Source: Aquicella lusitana (GTDB lineage Bacteria > Pseudomonadota > Gammaproteobacteria > DSM-16500). Taken from it: 64,000 nucleotides of DNA. The stretch spans positions 2,090,316 through 2,154,315 of the forward strand of contig NZ_LR699114.1 of NCBI RefSeq assembly GCF_902459475.1, written 5' to 3'. The notes below the pieces were generated by a model, which worked only from the letters and a program-made list of their open reading frames with translations, did no database searches and was not told the origin of the DNA. Made by a program: the position numbers and the translations under genes. This document shows, piece after piece, positions 54,681 to 62,896 of this stretch (its first letter is position 1; every line of letters starts with the position of its first letter).

Positions 54681-55826
54681 CTATCCCGCATAGCTTCGAA
54701 TCAGCCGGCTTTTATTTTTATGCCGTTTAATCGCGAGTTCAACCAGATGCGTCAATAATTGTGGGTAAGGAATGCCAGAAGCATCCATGAGTTTAGGATA
54801 CATACTAATCTGAGTGAAACCAGGAAGCGTGTTAATTTCGTTAAAAAATATTTCCTGCGTTTCTTTATCAAGAAACAAATCCACACGCGCCATGCCTTCG
54901 CATTCCAGCGTGTTAAAAATTTTCTGCGCGAGCCGCCGCGCTTTTGCTTTGATTTCTTCTGGAATCGGAGCTGGTATTAACAATTCAGCGCCATTTTCAT
55001 CAACATATTTTGCATCATAAGAATAAAATTCATGCCGCGGCCTGATTTCTCCCACAACGCTAACGATGGGCTCTTCCTCAGGTTCCAGTGATTCAAGCAC
55101 AGCCAGTTCCAGTTCAATAACAGAAAGCGCCTTCTCTACCAATACCTTGGTATCAAAGCGGAACGCTTCGTTAATCGCAGCTTGCAATTGTTCTCTTGCT
55201 TTTACCTTGGTGATCCCAATACTGGAACCCGTATTGGCCGGTTTGACAAATACCGGAAAAGAAAGTTTTTCATCGACTTCACGCAAAAAAGAAGCCGGAT
55301 TTATATCCCATTGATTCTGTTTAATAACAAGATAGGGTGGAACAGGAATATTCGCACTCATGGCAAGACGTTTGGAAACGTCTTTGTCCATGCCAATGGC
55401 CGAAGAAAGCACACCGCAGCCAACATAAGGAATATCGGCAAGTTCCAGCAATCCTTGTAATGTTCCATCTTCACACAAGGTGCCGTGCACAACAGGAAAG
55501 ACAACATCAAAAAACTGGCCGGAAACAGGACGCGAAATCAATTCCTTAACCTGCTGTTTCTCTACCGGTTTACCTACCCATTCTGGTGTAAACCAGGTGT
55601 CACTATGGCCATGAAGCTGGGGAACTTTATTGTGCTCCAGGCTTTTTTTAAAAATATCATTACCCAGAAACCAGCTGCCCTGTTTATCAATACCAATAGG
55701 AATAATGTCGAAACGCGAAGGATCAAGATATTGGATAACATTAGCGGCTGAGCGCAATGAGACTTCATGTTCTGCCGAACGGCCTCCAAAAAGAACAGCA
55801 ACACGGATTTTATCCAACGATTTCAT
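54681..55826 (-). CDS. ddl: D-alanine--D-alanine ligase
   Basis: 381 aa, slightly longer than DdlB. It makes the D-Ala-D-Ala end of peptidoglycan precursors. ATP-grasp fold with VAVLFGGRSAEHEVSLRSA at the N-terminus, HGTLCEDGTLQGLLEL, PVFVKPANTGSSIGI, and FFNEINTLPGFTQISMYPKL at the metal site. First gene of the ddl-tolC-hlyD-ABC cluster. Confidence 0.96.
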   Translation of the reverse strand: MKSLDKIRVAVLFGGRSAEHEVSLRSAANVIQYLDPSRFDIIPIGIDKQGSWFLGNDIFKKSLEHNKVPQLHGHSDTWFTPEWVGKPVEKQQVKELISRPVSGQFFDVVFPVVHGTLCEDGTLQGLLELADIPYVGCGVLSSAIGMDKDVSKRLAMSANIPVPPYLVIKQNQWDINPASFLREVDEKLSFPVFVKPANTGSSIGITKVKAREQLQAAINEAFRFDTKVLVEKALSVIELELAVLESLEPEEEPIVSVVGEIRPRHEFYSYDAKYVDENGAELLIPAPIPEEIKAKARRLAQKIFNTLECEGMARVDLFLDKETQEIFFNEINTLPGFTQISMYPKLMDASGIPYPQLLTHLVELAIKRHKNKSRLIRSYAG

Positions 55827-56247
55827 GACAATAACCTACCTGAAATTTTTCCTCTGGCGAGAGAAATTATTTAATTTTCTATTCTGGTCTAAGAGGATAA
55901 CAAATTTTTTGATATAAAGACTCTTTTTTTCTATTTAGGAGCGGTTGACATTTCAGCAGGGCATTTTACATGGGGTATCATTCTGAGCGTAAACACCGTC
56001 AGCCCTGTTTAGGAAAAATTCTGCACAATTAAGTTCGCAATTTCTGCGCTAATCTGAAACTTAAAAAATATTTTAAAAACAGTGCCCTATATCTTATTCT
56101 GTTAAGTGCCAGGCCAATATTCGTTGACAAGCCATTTATTGCTGTATAAAAATGCCCCTCTCCCTCATAGAATGTTCAAAGGATTGCCTCTGGGATTCTT
56201 GATTGAACAAGCATTAAACTAACTTTGAAGACAAGCTGAGAACGACT
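55827..56247. other. Divergent gap between ddl and an L,D-transpeptidase gene
   Basis: 421 bp, AT-rich, no supported gene. It holds the promoter at 56124-56150, and another TTGACA near 55947 without a good -10. The divergent arrangement lets one region serve both cell-wall genes. Confidence 0.6.
56124..56150 (+). promoter_or_regulatory. Probable promoter of the first L,D-transpeptidase gene
   Basis: Perfect TTGACA (56124-56129), then a short 15-bp spacer, then TATAAA (56145-56150). The start codon is 98 bp downstream. Confidence 0.5.
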
Positions 56248-56955
56248 ATGAAAATACGTACTACATTATTTTTATTTGCCTTGTTAGGTTCACTGGGATT
56301 TAGTTGGCCCTTTTCATGGCTTTTTTCAGGCGGCGTCAATGGAGAGCAACCGGGAACCAATTCCTGGGTTGAACGGGAAATTCAAATTCTGAAATCACAA
56401 GCAGGTAATATTGATACCAAAGTATTGCGCCTTAGCCTCATTGCCTACTCAAAAGCAAAACAGAAAGGTATTACTGACAACAAGCAGGTATTAACCGTCA
56501 TTGACTATTCCAAGCCCTCAACTGAAAAGCGTTTATGGGTATTTGATCTCAAACGGGGCCGGACGCTTTTTAATACGCTGGTTTCGCATGGTAAAAATAG
56601 CGGTGGAGTGGCTTCTTCCTCTTTTTCAAACAGCCCGGGCAGTTTAAAATCCAGCATAGGTGTATTTGTTACCGATGAGCCTTATATTGGCAAAAATGGG
56701 TATTCATTACGCCTGAGAGGATTGGAACGTGGAGTTAATGATAATGCTTATCGTCGAAGTGTGGTTATCCATGGCGCCTGGTACGCTACGCCGGATACCT
56801 TGAAGCGATATGGACAGATCGGGCGCAGCTGGGGATGCCCTGCAGTAAGCCAGGATTTGGCCAAGCCACTCATCAACACGATTAAGGAGAATACATTAAT
56901 TTTCGCCTATTATCCTGACAGGAATTGGTTATCCCATTCCCGATTTTTAACTTAG
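56248..56955 (+). CDS. Murein L,D-transpeptidase catalytic-domain protein (YkuD_2 type)
   Basis: 235 aa with an N-terminal hydrophobic signal (TLFLFALLGSLGFSWPF). Catalytic pattern: VSHGKNSGG, VVIHGAW and RSWGCPAVS with C197 as nucleophile. The whole-protein layout (VIDYSKPSTEKRLWVFDL; GLERGVNDNAYRRSVVIHG) matches the YkuD_2 group. It acts in the periplasm on peptidoglycan stems. Monocistronic, 134 bp before a second L,D-transpeptidase gene. Confidence 0.9.
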   Translation: MKIRTTLFLFALLGSLGFSWPFSWLFSGGVNGEQPGTNSWVEREIQILKSQAGNIDTKVLRLSLIAYSKAKQKGITDNKQVLTVIDYSKPSTEKRLWVFDLKRGRTLFNTLVSHGKNSGGVASSSFSNSPGSLKSSIGVFVTDEPYIGKNGYSLRLRGLERGVNDNAYRRSVVIHGAWYATPDTLKRYGQIGRSWGCPAVSQDLAKPLINTIKENTLIFAYYPDRNWLSHSRFLT

Positions 56956-57034
56956 TTAACGTTCATTCAGACTCGCGTCAATGTTAAACTGTGATACATC
57001 GGGTTCGAATAAACCCCCACGATGGGGAACATAT

Positions 57035-57063
57035 TCTGCTCGACACTTTACGGGTCGAGCAGA
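57035..57063 (+). promoter_or_regulatory. Perfect 10-bp hairpin in the leader of the second L,D-transpeptidase gene
   Basis: TCTGCTCGAC (57035-57044) pairs exactly with GTCGAGCAGA (57054-57063), with loop ACTTTACGG. No T run follows, so it is not a standard terminator. It lies 27-55 bp before the ATG. It may stabilise the mRNA or attenuate read-through. Confidence 0.45.
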
Positions 57064-57089
57064 GTCCATTAGCTAATTAAGGACAAACA

Positions 57090-58004
57090 ATGAAAATAGG
57101 AAAAGTTCTTTTTTCAGCCGCGTTATCGTTTTTTTCAGCCTGTTCATTTGCTGCAACTTATTCGCTGCCTGCTTCCAATGAATCGATCATTGGACAGGTT
57201 CAATATAGTAGTGCGGGATCAGGCGACAATGTTGTAACTGTAGCCAAGCGCTATGATATTGGTTTTAATTCACTGGAAAGTGCAAATCCTTATCTTAATA
57301 TGGGAAGAGGATTTACATCCGGTACGCCCTTGCTCATTCCTACCCAGCATTTGCTACCAAACCAGCCGCGTAAAGGTATTGTGATCAACTTGCCTGAAAT
57401 GCGCATGTACTATTACCCGGAAGGATCCAATCAAGTGCTGACTTATCCTATCGGAATAGGAAAAATTGGCAAAACCATTCCAATCACGAAAGCAAAAATT
57501 ACACGAAAGGCAACTAATCCTACATGGATACCCCCTCAGGATATTCGTGAATTTAATCTTGAACAGGGAATTGTACTGCCGCGCATCATGCCGCCAGGTC
57601 CTGACAATCCTTTAGGTCCCTACGCAATCTATATGAGCATTCCGACTTATCTCATCCATAGCACGATCTTTCCAGAAAGTGTAGGTAGAAGGGCCAGTTT
57701 TGGCTGTATTCGGATGTACGAATCCGATATCGAACAATTTTTTCCTTCCGTAAAAGGTGGCATACCCGTTGTCATTACCAACTCACCTGTTAAGGCCGGC
57801 TGGCAGAATGATCATCTTTACCTGGAAGCACATCAGCCGCTTGAAGAACATAATGCGAATTTCGATGCTTCATTGCCTGGCATGGTGCATATGGTAGCTA
57901 ACATGACTAAAGACCAACCTACTTTGGTAGACTGGCAGCTTATTTCTTATATTGCCAAAGAAAGAGATGGCTTACCTCATGAGGTGGGCGTCAGAATTCA
58001 GTAA
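57090..58004 (+). CDS. L,D-transpeptidase (YkuD) with LysM-like domain
   Basis: 304 aa, Sec signal peptide (VLFSAALSFFSACSFAA). A LysM-like segment (about 45-90, GDNVVTVAKRYDIGFNSLES) precedes the YkuD domain: KGIVINLPEMRMYYYP, IHSTIFPESVGRRASFGCIRM with C206 the nucleophile. Similar to YbiS/ErfK, which make 3-3 cross-links or attach lipoprotein to peptidoglycan. Coxiella is known to use L,D-cross-links; relevance here is an inference. Confidence 0.93.
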   Translation: MKIGKVLFSAALSFFSACSFAATYSLPASNESIIGQVQYSSAGSGDNVVTVAKRYDIGFNSLESANPYLNMGRGFTSGTPLLIPTQHLLPNQPRKGIVINLPEMRMYYYPEGSNQVLTYPIGIGKIGKTIPITKAKITRKATNPTWIPPQDIREFNLEQGIVLPRIMPPGPDNPLGPYAIYMSIPTYLIHSTIFPESVGRRASFGCIRMYESDIEQFFPSVKGGIPVVITNSPVKAGWQNDHLYLEAHQPLEEHNANFDASLPGMVHMVANMTKDQPTLVDWQLISYIAKERDGLPHEVGVRIQ

Positions 58005-58032
58005 TCCACTTCCTTCTTCTTCATTTTGAAAG

Positions 58033-58057
58033 ACCCGCTTTTAGAGCGGGTTTTTTT
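58033..58057 (+). terminator. Terminator of the L,D-transpeptidase gene
   Basis: ACCCGCT (58033-58039), 5-nt loop, AGCGGGT (58045-58051), then TTTTTTT. Confidence 0.9.
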
Positions 58058-58367
58058 ATTGATCTCGCAGTACTACCATTTAACCATGTCATTCCGCATT
58101 AGCCTCTCTGTCATTCCGCTATGTGTATTTTCAAGTTTGCGCATAGCGGCATCTCCTGCTAATAAAAGCACTTATTTTTCAATTTAAAACCAACTCAGAA
58201 GCCAGCTCTTATACCGATCCTATCACTAGACCTTGTAGGCCAATCTGCTATTCGTGGTCGTTTCCGTAAAAACGCGCACAAGTTGTTCATTCGGTCTTAT
58301 AATGCCTGCCCCAAACTCGCGAACGTGGTCCCTAAAAATTACAGACTCACAGGATGACTGAACGAGG
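58058..58367. other. Gap between the terminator and the IS110 gene
   Basis: 310 bp without a supported gene. It contains two GTCATTCCGC repeats, an inverted pair CCGCTATG/CATAGCGG near 58118-58152, and presumably the left boundary of the IS110 element, which I could not place. Confidence 0.5.
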
Positions 58368-59453
58368 TCAGGCAACCTTTTCCTGAAGCGAACAAGCTTC
58401 TTGAGTTGGTTTTATTTCATATAATGCTCCTGTTAATACACAAGATCGAATACGGCCTGCTAATCGTCGTGCAACACCAACGATTGCACGCTTTTTTCCT
58501 CGATTATTCGAGAGACGATTAAATATTTCTTTCAGGCTCGGGTCTTTTGTAATGGCTATCCATGCTGCTTCTATAAAAATTCTGCGTAATACTGAATTTC
58601 CTTGTCGTGTAATATGACCCTGTCGAGTATGCTCACCCGATGAATGCTCACTCGGCGTTAGTCCTGTAAAACTAAATAACTGTTTTTCATTTTTAAACTG
58701 AATCATATTACCCAGCTCATTGGCTAATTGTCTTGCATGAATTGGGCCAATCCCTGGGACGCTTTCATAAATCATTTGCAGACTTTTTTCATCATTTGCC
58801 TGAATTTCAAGCCTTGCTTCTATTTCTTTCATTCGTTTCGTCAATTGCATCCATTGCTCAGCATATTGATGAACGCTATAACAAAAATCGTTTGAATAAT
58901 TCCCCTGTTCCACTTCACTTAACTTTTGAGATAACCATCTTGGACAAATCACCGTATCATCTTCTACTTCTATTAATCCTTGAGTAAATAATAGTCCTTT
59001 AAATTGCTGACCAACTTGATGCCGTAGTTTCAATATATTTGTCCGTAATCGCGTCATGCTACGTTTCTCTTCTCGCTCTTGGCTTGGCACAAAGATCCCA
59101 TGCAATCGCCCAGCAGATAATTGTAGGGCTATTTTTAATGCATCGCGTTTATCTGTCTTGACCCGATCTCGGGAGGCTACTTCAATAGAACCAGGATGGA
59201 CCACTATGTTATTTATTCCATGGGAGACCAAATAGCGATGCAGATGAAATCCAGAAAATCCAGCTTCGTAAGCAGTTTTGATGACCGCTCCAGAAAACGT
59301 ATTTTTTAGATAACTTACCAATATCTCAGCTTTGGCTGGCATTGTATCTCGTTTCACTACTTCTCCTTCGCAAATAATAACGCAAGAATAGGTCTTTTTA
59401 TGAACATCTATACCAACGTATACCTCTTTCCCTGTATAATCGTACTGTTTCAT
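58368..59453 (-). CDS. IS110-family DEDD recombinase/transposase
   Basis: 361 aa, full length. The RuvC-like acidic tetrad is intact: D16 (GIDVHK), E63 (TAYEAG), D101 and D104 (VKTDKRDAL). The C-terminal transposase_20 domain with its serine nucleophile region is present (SVPGIGPIHARQLANELG; FTGLTPSEHSSGEHTRQGHI, G-N-S-V-L-R-R). No frameshift, so it may be active. It sits between the L,D-transpeptidase and folC genes. Confidence 0.93.
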   Translation of the reverse strand: MKQYDYTGKEVYVGIDVHKKTYSCVIICEGEVVKRDTMPAKAEILVSYLKNTFSGAVIKTAYEAGFSGFHLHRYLVSHGINNIVVHPGSIEVASRDRVKTDKRDALKIALQLSAGRLHGIFVPSQEREEKRSMTRLRTNILKLRHQVGQQFKGLLFTQGLIEVEDDTVICPRWLSQKLSEVEQGNYSNDFCYSVHQYAEQWMQLTKRMKEIEARLEIQANDEKSLQMIYESVPGIGPIHARQLANELGNMIQFKNEKQLFSFTGLTPSEHSSGEHTRQGHITRQGNSVLRRIFIEAAWIAITKDPSLKEIFNRLSNNRGKKRAIVGVARRLAGRIRSCVLTGALYEIKPTQEACSLQEKVA

Positions 59454-59923
59454 GAGACCCCTCCGTTGTTTAGTTTGTTGGTCGCAAACTATTTTAACTG
59501 GTGGGGTCTTTCTTAATACAGCATAGCAACTCGCGCAGACACATTACTGTCCGGTAAATTTCCGCTCTTGCCGTCGTCATGCGACTTGTTCGCGGAATCC
59601 ATCAAACATTTAATGAGTTTCTTTATGAACCCGCTTCTCGGCGTTGATCCAGCTGACAAGCAGCGGGGTTTTGAATGCCTGTTCCGTCTTTTCTTCTTCT
59701 CTCTAATCAAAATAATTTATTTATTTTTTAAGACTTTTTTGGTTATATAGCAGGGTATTTTTTGTGGATTAATTCATAAAAATAATTATAATCATATAGT
59801 TACAGAAAACAAAACCTGTGGAAAACTCAAGGTGAACGTGGAAGGTAGTGGGGATAAAAATGACGGAACGCAAAGGATGAAAATTATTCGTATCTTATAC
59901 ACAGTCTGTTAAGAGGAAATAAG
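59454..59923. other. IS110 flank and AT-rich region before folC
   Basis: 470 bp. The left part (59455-59509) is the recombinase leader hairpin. 59510-59700 has no supported gene and may be the rest of the IS non-coding end, since a 65-codon minus frame there lacks a ribosome-binding site. 59700-59923 is very AT-rich and carries the DnaA-box cluster. Confidence 0.6.
59455..59509 (-). promoter_or_regulatory. Stem-loop hiding the ribosome-binding site of the IS110 recombinase
   Basis: On the mRNA strand AGACCCCACC (from 59500-59509) pairs, with one mismatch, with GGAGGGGTCT (from 59455-59464), which holds the ribosome-binding site just before the ATG. An inner TAGTTTG/CAAACTA stem (59471-59477 with 59485-59491) extends the structure. 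It could repress translation or be part of the bridge RNA region. Confidence 0.6.
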
Positions 59924-59938
59924 ATGTATTTATCCACA
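59763..59938. other. Cluster of DnaA boxes in AT-rich DNA: candidate replication origin
   Basis: Three exact matches to TTWTNCACA lie here: TGTGGAAAA (59817-59825, minus strand TTTTCCACA), TTATACACA (59895-59903) and TTATCCACA (59930-59938, inside the first codons of folC). One more, TGTGGATTA (59763-59771), differs at one position. Long A/T stretches (59700-59810) flank them and could unwind. Confidence 0.45.
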
Positions 59939-61201
59939 TTAGCTGAATGGCTGGATTGGATCGCTTCCATTCATGTCGCTGAAATCGAATTGGGTTTGGA
60001 TCGGGTCAGGGTTGTGGCTGCACAGCTGGGGCTATTATCGCCTTCCTGCGCGGTGATCATTGTAGGAGGGACCAATGGCAAGGGGTCTACAGTCGCGGGC
60101 CTGGAATCCATTTACAGGGCGGCCGGCTTTAGGGTGGGTACTTTCACTTCTCCTATTTTGTTTAAACACAATGAGCAGGTGCGTATTGATGGCAGGGAAG
60201 CGACTGATGAAGCCTTTTGCAACGCTTTTCAACAAATTGAATCTGCGCGCGGCAACGTATCCCTTACACCGTTTGAGTTTCAAACTCTGGCCGCCTTACT
60301 GATCTTTAGCCAGCATTCCCTGGATGTCATGATACTGGAGGTAGGTTTAGGAGGACGTCTTGATGCGGTCAATATTCTCGATGCTGATGTTGCTATCATT
60401 ACCAGTATTGATATTGATCATGTTGAATGGTTGGGATCGACACGGGATGAAATAGCGTATGAAAAAGCCGGAATTTTCCGTCATGGCAAACCGGCTGTTT
60501 GTGGTGATGCTGATCCACCCGCCTCACTTATCAAACAAGCTGCATTAAAAGATGTGCCACTTTATTGCCAGCATAAAGATTTTGATTATCGTGAAAGCGA
60601 GCGGCATTGGTCATGGAAATCCTTTATAAGTACTTATGATGCGCTGTCCTACAATGCGCTCGCAACGCAAAATATGTCCACTGTGCTAATGGCAATGAGT
60701 TTGCTTCAAGAACGATTGCCGGTTGCACGCGAAGCAATCGACAAGGGTTTGACAGAAGTAAAATTGCCAGGCCGCATTCAGATTATTCCGGGGCCTGTTA
60801 CACATATTTATGATGTTTCTCACAATCCGGCAGCAGTCACTCATCTTGCCAAACAACTTGCAACCATGCCTTGTGATGGAAAGACACACGCAGTATTTTC
60901 CATGCTGGCTGATAAAGATATCACAACAAGTATTCGAGCCATTCAAGACAGCATTCATACATGGTATATCGCACCCTTGTTAGTAAAACGGGCAGCGACC
61001 GCTTCTGTTCTAACCCGGGCTTTTGAAGCAGCAGGTGAAGGTGATATCCCTCTTTTTGCCACAATAAGCGAGGCTTATGAAGCTGCCTTGCGTCAAGCAG
61101 TAGCGGGAGACAGAATCATTGTTTTTGGTTCTTTCCATACAGTTGCTGAAATATTCAAGAAGCAAAGAACGGCCTTTTTTACAACGCAGCCTGGACCCTG
61201 A
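59924..61201 (+). CDS. folC: Dihydrofolate synthase / folylpolyglutamate synthase
   Basis: 425 aa. Mur-ligase-like fold: the ATP loop is VGGTNGKGSTVAGLESI, the omega-loop region TSPILFKHNEQVRIDG, and LEVGLGGRLDAVNILDADVAIITSID follows with the conserved 'GLGGRLDA' and 'ITSID.DH' anchors; the C-terminal domain has YDVSHNPAAV. It adds glutamate to dihydropteroate and folates. RBS AAGAGGAAAT upstream of ATG 59924. It converges on the folKP gene with a 23-bp overlap. Confidence 0.95.
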   Translation: MYLSTLAEWLDWIASIHVAEIELGLDRVRVVAAQLGLLSPSCAVIIVGGTNGKGSTVAGLESIYRAAGFRVGTFTSPILFKHNEQVRIDGREATDEAFCNAFQQIESARGNVSLTPFEFQTLAALLIFSQHSLDVMILEVGLGGRLDAVNILDADVAIITSIDIDHVEWLGSTRDEIAYEKAGIFRHGKPAVCGDADPPASLIKQAALKDVPLYCQHKDFDYRESERHWSWKSFISTYDALSYNALATQNMSTVLMAMSLLQERLPVAREAIDKGLTEVKLPGRIQIIPGPVTHIYDVSHNPAAVTHLAKQLATMPCDGKTHAVFSMLADKDITTSIRAIQDSIHTWYIAPLLVKRAATASVLTRAFEAAGEGDIPLFATISEAYEAALRQAVAGDRIIVFGSFHTVAEIFKKQRTAFFTTQPGP

Positions 61202-62513
61202 AGCCGCGCGCACACATTTCCACATTATGCACGCGCAGATAATCCACGGGCTGTTTGGCGAGGTACAGTGCGATAGAGAGTGTTTCAATATCCCGCTCGG
61301 CAAACGTATGCGGCGTAAATAAAGAAAGAAAAGATTTACGTGAATGGCCGATCAATACACGCGTGCCTAATTGCTTGAACACATCAGTGTGCCGGATCAG
61401 TTGCAGGGAGTGTTCGGCTACTTTACCAAAACCAATGCCTGGATCAAAAATAATGCGCTCGCGGGAAATGCCCGCTTTTTCAAGCACATCAATTTGTTTT
61501 GCTCCCCATTCATAGACAAGACGCACCGGATCCTGATGACGCGGAAGAACGTGCTGGCGACTTGCTGGAATGCTCATGTGGTGCATGACTACACAATCGG
61601 CTTTAGATGTGCAAACAAGCTCACGCATTGCCTCATCCTCTAGTCCTGTTACGTCATTGATCCAGTCCACACCCTGCTTCAATGCCTTGGCTGCCACTTC
61701 ACTATGACGTGTATCAATACTGATTTTGGGCAGTATCATAAATTTATCTTTAGCAGCTTGAATTGCGGCCAGCACTGGTTCAAGCCGTTGCCATTCTATG
61801 TCCGCAGTGAGCGGTTTTGCACTTGGCGCGGTGGACTCTGCGCCAATATCTATAATTTCGGCACCAGAATAGACCAGATATAATGCTTGCTGTAATGCTT
61901 TTTCAGCTTCCAGAAATGCGCCGCCATCAGAAAAAGAATCCGGCGTAACGTTGACCACGCCCATCAATTGTGGCGTATCAATGCGCTGATAAATCTGTCG
62001 TGCGCGAAGCGGTGCGTTGCCAGTGAAGCGTGATCCCCATTGCTCGCCTATTTCTGCGGCGGTTTTATCGTGATAAGGACCGTTGAGTGGAAACCGCCAG
62101 TCGGGTGCAACATCGGCCAGCGGCCATAAAGCAAAAGGCCGCTCCTGAAGACTTTCATGCGGGACCGTTAGTCTTTCACTTTTTATGATGTCGCTATTCC
62201 ACGCAAGAATATCAACATCTAAAATGCGCGGTCCCCAATGACGTACTTCCGGTTTTCGGCCAATAGACCATTCAATTTTTTTCAGCTGATCGAGCAGATC
62301 AAGCGGCTCAAGCGTGGTGTGACAGCGCAGTGCTAGATTAAGATGCGGCATGTCCCATTCTGGCGGCGCATTTTCTGGAAGTAGCGCGTCAGAAAGATAA
62401 ACAGGCGAGACTTGTTCAACGATCATGCCCGGAATTTGTCTAATCGCAATGAGTGCCTTTCTCAGGTTTGCCATGCGATCGCCCACGTTGGAACCGAGTC
62501 CTAGAATAACCAT
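61179..62513 (-). CDS. folKP: HPPK-dihydropteroate synthase fusion
   Basis: 444 aa, two enzymes in one chain. Residues 1-160: 6-hydroxymethyl-7,8-dihydropterin pyrophosphokinase (LGLGSNVGDRMANLRKAL; RHWGPRILDVDILAW is the family signature). Residues about 175-444: dihydropteroate synthase (LMGVVNVTPDSFSDGG; IDIGAESTAPSA; IIFDPGIGFGKVAEHSLQLIRH anchors; LIGHSRKSFL). Consecutive steps of folate synthesis, target of sulfonamides. It follows folB by 5 bp and overlaps the folC end. Confidence 0.95.
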   Translation of the reverse strand: MVILGLGSNVGDRMANLRKALIAIRQIPGMIVEQVSPVYLSDALLPENAPPEWDMPHLNLALRCHTTLEPLDLLDQLKKIEWSIGRKPEVRHWGPRILDVDILAWNSDIIKSERLTVPHESLQERPFALWPLADVAPDWRFPLNGPYHDKTAAEIGEQWGSRFTGNAPLRARQIYQRIDTPQLMGVVNVTPDSFSDGGAFLEAEKALQQALYLVYSGAEIIDIGAESTAPSAKPLTADIEWQRLEPVLAAIQAAKDKFMILPKISIDTRHSEVAAKALKQGVDWINDVTGLEDEAMRELVCTSKADCVVMHHMSIPASRQHVLPRHQDPVRLVYEWGAKQIDVLEKAGISRERIIFDPGIGFGKVAEHSLQLIRHTDVFKQLGTRVLIGHSRKSFLSLFTPHTFAERDIETLSIALYLAKQPVDYLRVHNVEMCARGFRVQAAL

Positions 62514-62518
62514 CTTTA

Positions 62519-62890
62519 TTAATCGTCCGAATAGCTGAATTGAATGCCGCCAGTTAAACCCTGAATCTCAGGGTGTTTGGTAACGCGTACAGTAAGATGT
62601 GATTTTACCGGCAAATGGGATCTGATGAGCTGATAAATTTCATGCGTTAAATGTTCGATCAGATGAAACTTGCGAGTCTGAAGGTATTCACGTAATGCGT
62701 TAATCAATGCGGAATAGCACAAAGTATCATCGAGATGATCAGTGGTACACGCTTTGGGCGGCGCTGGAAAGAAAATATCTGCATCGAGCAGTACCGTCTG
62801 TTCATGCTGGCGCTCAATATCCGGCCAGCCCAGGTGAACGCGTAATTCAAGCTGGCGTATCTGTAAGGACGTAATAGCTGTTTTAGTCAT
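62519..62890 (-). CDS. folB: Dihydroneopterin aldolase
   Basis: 123 aa, standard length. It converts dihydroneopterin to hydroxymethyldihydropterin, the HPPK substrate. Family pattern: LELRVHLGWPDIERQHEQTVLLDADIFF (short anchors LRVHLGW.D.ER..QTV), DDTLCYSALINAL, and HLIEHLTHEIYQLI with the catalytic Glu-Lys region (VKSHLTVRVTKHPEI). Five bp before folKP. Confidence 0.92.
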   Translation of the reverse strand: MTKTAITSLQIRQLELRVHLGWPDIERQHEQTVLLDADIFFPAPPKACTTDHLDDTLCYSALINALREYLQTRKFHLIEHLTHEIYQLIRSHLPVKSHLTVRVTKHPEIQGLTGGIQFSYSDD

Positions 62891-62896
62891 GTCGTG

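Larger units (their letters stand above)
58368..59509 (-). mobile_element. IS110-family insertion sequence (boundaries approximate)
   Basis: Covers the recombinase gene and the structured non-coding segment just upstream of it. IS110 elements use a DEDD recombinase guided by a bridge RNA and leave no obvious terminal repeats, so the true ends are not visible. The element may extend left to about 58300 and right to about 59700. Confidence 0.8.

Noticed and set aside
56985..57025. GGGTTCGAAT resembling a tRNA T-arm
   Set aside because: No acceptor stem, D-arm or anticodon arm can be formed around it.
59513..59710. 65-codon minus-strand frame beside the IS110 gene
   Set aside because: No ribosome-binding site; more likely the non-coding end of the element.
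59890..59910. CTTATACACAG as a Tn5/IS50-type end
   Set aside because: Only the 9-bp DnaA-box core matches; the rest of the mosaic end is absent.
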